Part shown: piece by piece, positions 20,459 to 21,723 of the stretch | Numbering within the stretch: the stretch's first letter is position 1 | Layout: each line of letters starts with the position of its first letter | NCBI GenBank assembly: GCA_903921665.1 | Contig: CAIXQT010000363.1 | Span: 1 to 21,723 of the forward strand | From: an uncultured Opitutia bacterium | Lineage (GTDB): Bacteria; Verrucomicrobiota; Verrucomicrobiia; Opitutales; UBA953 | Length of the DNA stretch: 21,723 nucleotides | Direction of reading: 5' to 3' | The notes under the pieces: generated by a model | Database searches by the model: none | The model's input: the letters and a program-made list of their open reading frames with translations, nothing else | What the model was told of the DNA's origin: nothing | Position numbers and translations under genes: made by a program

Positions 20459-21124
20459 ATGGCCACCCCCCAAGCCCAGTCCTCCCCGCGCGCCCCGCGG
20501 AACAACCGCGCAACTGCCGTCCATTTGCGCCTCCGCAAGGAGATCGTCAGCGGGCTCTTTCCCCAAGGCTCCGCCCTCGCTGAACCCACCCTCGCCGAGC
20601 ATTTCCATACGAGCCGTGCTCCCGTCCGCGAAGCCCTCATCGCCTTGGAGCGCGAAGGTCTGGTCACCTTCGAAAAGACTGGCCGCACCCGCGTGCGCAC
20701 CATCGCGGCGAAGGATCTCCGGGAGATCATGGAAGCCCGGGCCGCCCTCGAAAGCATGGCCGCCAGGCTCGCCAACTGGAACTGGACGACCGCCGACACC
20801 GATTTTGTCGCCAAGAACATTGAACAACAAACGAAGGCAGGTTCGTTCGCCGAGCTCTCGCGACTGGACATGGACCTTCACCATTATGTCGTAACCTGCA
20901 GCGGCAACCTGCGTCTCCTGCAACTATGGGAGCCCCTCCGCTGGCAATACGAAGCCTACCTGGTCGAAATCTTCAAACGACGATCCGCGGACGACTATCG
21001 TCCGGAGACGGAAACCGTCCTCGGCCACCGCAAGCTGCTCCAAGTGCTTTCCTCCGGCACGCCTGCCGAAGCCGCCCAAGCGATGATGGACCACGTCCTC
21101 TTTAATATCAGCTGGGCAGACTAG
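20459..21124 (+). CDS. GntR family transcriptional regulator, FCD (FadR) subfamily
   Basis: A 221-residue protein from ATG at 20459. An in-frame ATG at 20390 is rejected because it would place the promoter and palindrome inside the gene. The winged helix-turn-helix lies at about 18-80 (AVHLRLRKEIVSGLFPQGSA, LAEPTLAEHFHTSRAPVREA, then LIALEREGLVTFEKTGRTRV). The C-terminal FCD domain at about 85-215 is all-helical, with likely metal or ligand residues in RLDMDLHHYV, ETVLGHRKLL and AMMDHVLF. FCD regulators sense small organic acids such as uronate-pathway intermediates, lactate or similar compounds; the effector here cannot be told. It lies 94 nt after the propeller gene and 4 nt before a PSCyt1/DUF1549 gene, repeating the regulator-plus-PSCyt1 layout of the IclR unit with an unrelated regulator. 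Confidence 0.94.
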   Translation: MATPQAQSSPRAPRNNRATAVHLRLRKEIVSGLFPQGSALAEPTLAEHFHTSRAPVREALIALEREGLVTFEKTGRTRVRTIAAKDLREIMEARAALESMAARLANWNWTTADTDFVAKNIEQQTKAGSFAELSRLDMDLHHYVVTCSGNLRLLQLWEPLRWQYEAYLVEIFKRRSADDYRPETETVLGHRKLLQVLSSGTPAEAAQAMMDHVLFNISWAD

Positions 21125-21128
21125 AGAA

Positions 21129-21723
21129 ATGTCCCGCCTTCGCTCCATCACCACCCTCCTCCTCGCGCCGCTGGCCCTCCTGGCCGCCGGCGACGATGAC
21201 TTATTCTTCGAGTCGAAGGTGCGCCCGGTGTTGATCAAGCGGTGCTACGACTGCCATTCGACGGAGAAGAAGACCAAAGGCGGCCTCGCGCTCGACACGC
21301 GCGCCGGCTGGCAACACGGCGGCGACAACGGACCCGCGATCATTCCGGGCGACCTCACGAAGAGCCTCGTCATCAAAGCCGTGCGCTATCTCGACAAGGA
21401 TTTCGCGATGCCCCCGAAAAGCCGCCTGCCGGCGGACGAAGTCGCCATCCTCGAAGAATGGGTGAAGCGCGGCGCACCAGACCCTCGTAACGGCGAAACC
21501 GCCAAGGCCGCCAAGCCAAAGCGCACCATCAATCTCGATGACGGACGAAAGTTCTGGGCCTTCCAGCCGGTGGCTAATCCTGCCGCCCCGGGCGTCAAGG
21601 ACACCGCCTGGGCCAAAGATCCGGTCGACCGTTTCCTCCTCGCGAAACTCGAAGCTAAAGGACTTAAGCCCGCCGGCGACGCCGACCGGCATACCTGGAT
21701 CCGCCGCGTCAGCCTCGATCTCA
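21129..21723 (+). CDS. PSCyt1-DUF1549 protein, N-terminal part (3' end outside window)
   Basis: ATG at 21129 opens a frame that stays open to the window edge (198 complete codons). The N-terminus is a Sec signal (MSRLRSITTLLLAPLALLAA). A PSCyt1 heme domain follows: LFFESKVRPVLIKRCYDCHS with CYDCH at 39-43, then GGLALDTRAGWQHGGDNGPA, AMPPKSRLP and ILEEWVKRGAPDPR. After a linker and FWAFQPVANP, DUF1549 begins at DPVDRFLLAKLEAKGLKP, continuing into the cut-off IRRVSLDL. Over the common part it resembles the 12515-16429 protein domain for domain, so a full protein of PSCyt1-DUF1549-DUF1553 type, probably followed by a DUF1501 gene, is expected outside the window. It starts 4 nt after the GntR stop, so the two are probably cotranscribed. 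Confidence 0.93.
   Translation, partial: MSRLRSITTLLLAPLALLAAGDDDLFFESKVRPVLIKRCYDCHSTEKKTKGGLALDTRAGWQHGGDNGPAIIPGDLTKSLVIKAVRYLDKDFAMPPKSRLPADEVAILEEWVKRGAPDPRNGETAKAAKPKRTINLDDGRKFWAFQPVANPAAPGVKDTAWAKDPVDRFLLAKLEAKGLKPAGDADRHTWIRRVSLDL

Overview
The window is about 21.7 kb of GC-rich, densely packed DNA with every supported gene on the + strand. It suggests a chromosomal segment from the PVC superphylum, most likely Verrucomicrobiota and perhaps the Opitutae/Opitutales side of it. The evidence is the stack of families almost confined to Planctomycetes and Verrucomicrobia: DUF1501, DUF1552, PSCyt1/DUF1549/DUF1553, DUF1587/1592/1588/1585/1595, propeller-HEAT-cytochrome 'PVC-type heme-binding' proteins, ThuA and DUF1080. 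The order-level placement is an impression, not a proof.

Layout. (1) 2-391: 3' end of a DUF1501 gene. (2) 392-737: a spacer with simple-repeat arrays, a REPIN-like element, an AT-rich promoter candidate and an 18-bp near-perfect palindrome. (3) 738-9340: a tight run of five genes: propeller/HEAT/heme protein, ThuA-like protein, DUF1080 protein, two-heme DUF1587-1585 protein and DUF1552 protein. (4) 9393-11444: an exported beta-helix protein fused to a beta-propeller, probably read through from the same operon. (5) 11445-11711: a spacer with a compact REPIN and a strong palindromic operator candidate. (6) 11712-17837: IclR regulator, PSCyt1-DUF1549-LamG-DUF1553 protein and DUF1501 protein, joined by a TGATG overlap and a 1-nt gap. 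(7) 17838-18251: a spacer repeating the architecture of spacer 2. (8) 18252-20364: two exported NHL/six-bladed propeller proteins. (9) 20459-21124: GntR/FCD regulator behind a 14-bp perfect palindrome. (10) 21129-end: 5' part of a second PSCyt1-DUF1549 gene, 4 nt behind the GntR gene.

How it may work together. Every non-regulatory gene whose start is visible carries a Sec-like or twin-arginine signal, and four of them together carry six CxxCH heme motifs. This looks like a periplasmic or surface oxidative carbohydrate-handling locus, split into transcription units with their own regulators (IclR, GntR, and an unseen repressor for the palindrome at 668-685). ThuA and DUF1080 (Pfam name: 3-keto-disaccharide hydrolase) next to a cytochrome-linked propeller protein make an extracytoplasmic 3-keto-glycoside route a reasonable hypothesis. 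The substrate cannot be read from the sequence.

The most striking non-coding structure is a family of three inverted-pair GTAG-hairpin elements (REPIN-like). Both arms of each element share a loop that differs between elements. Two of them sit in the same larger composite spacer downstream of paralogous DUF1501 genes. Several degenerate 6-mer and 7-mer tandem arrays touch stop or start codons. No tRNA, rRNA, CRISPR, integrase or transposase gene was seen.
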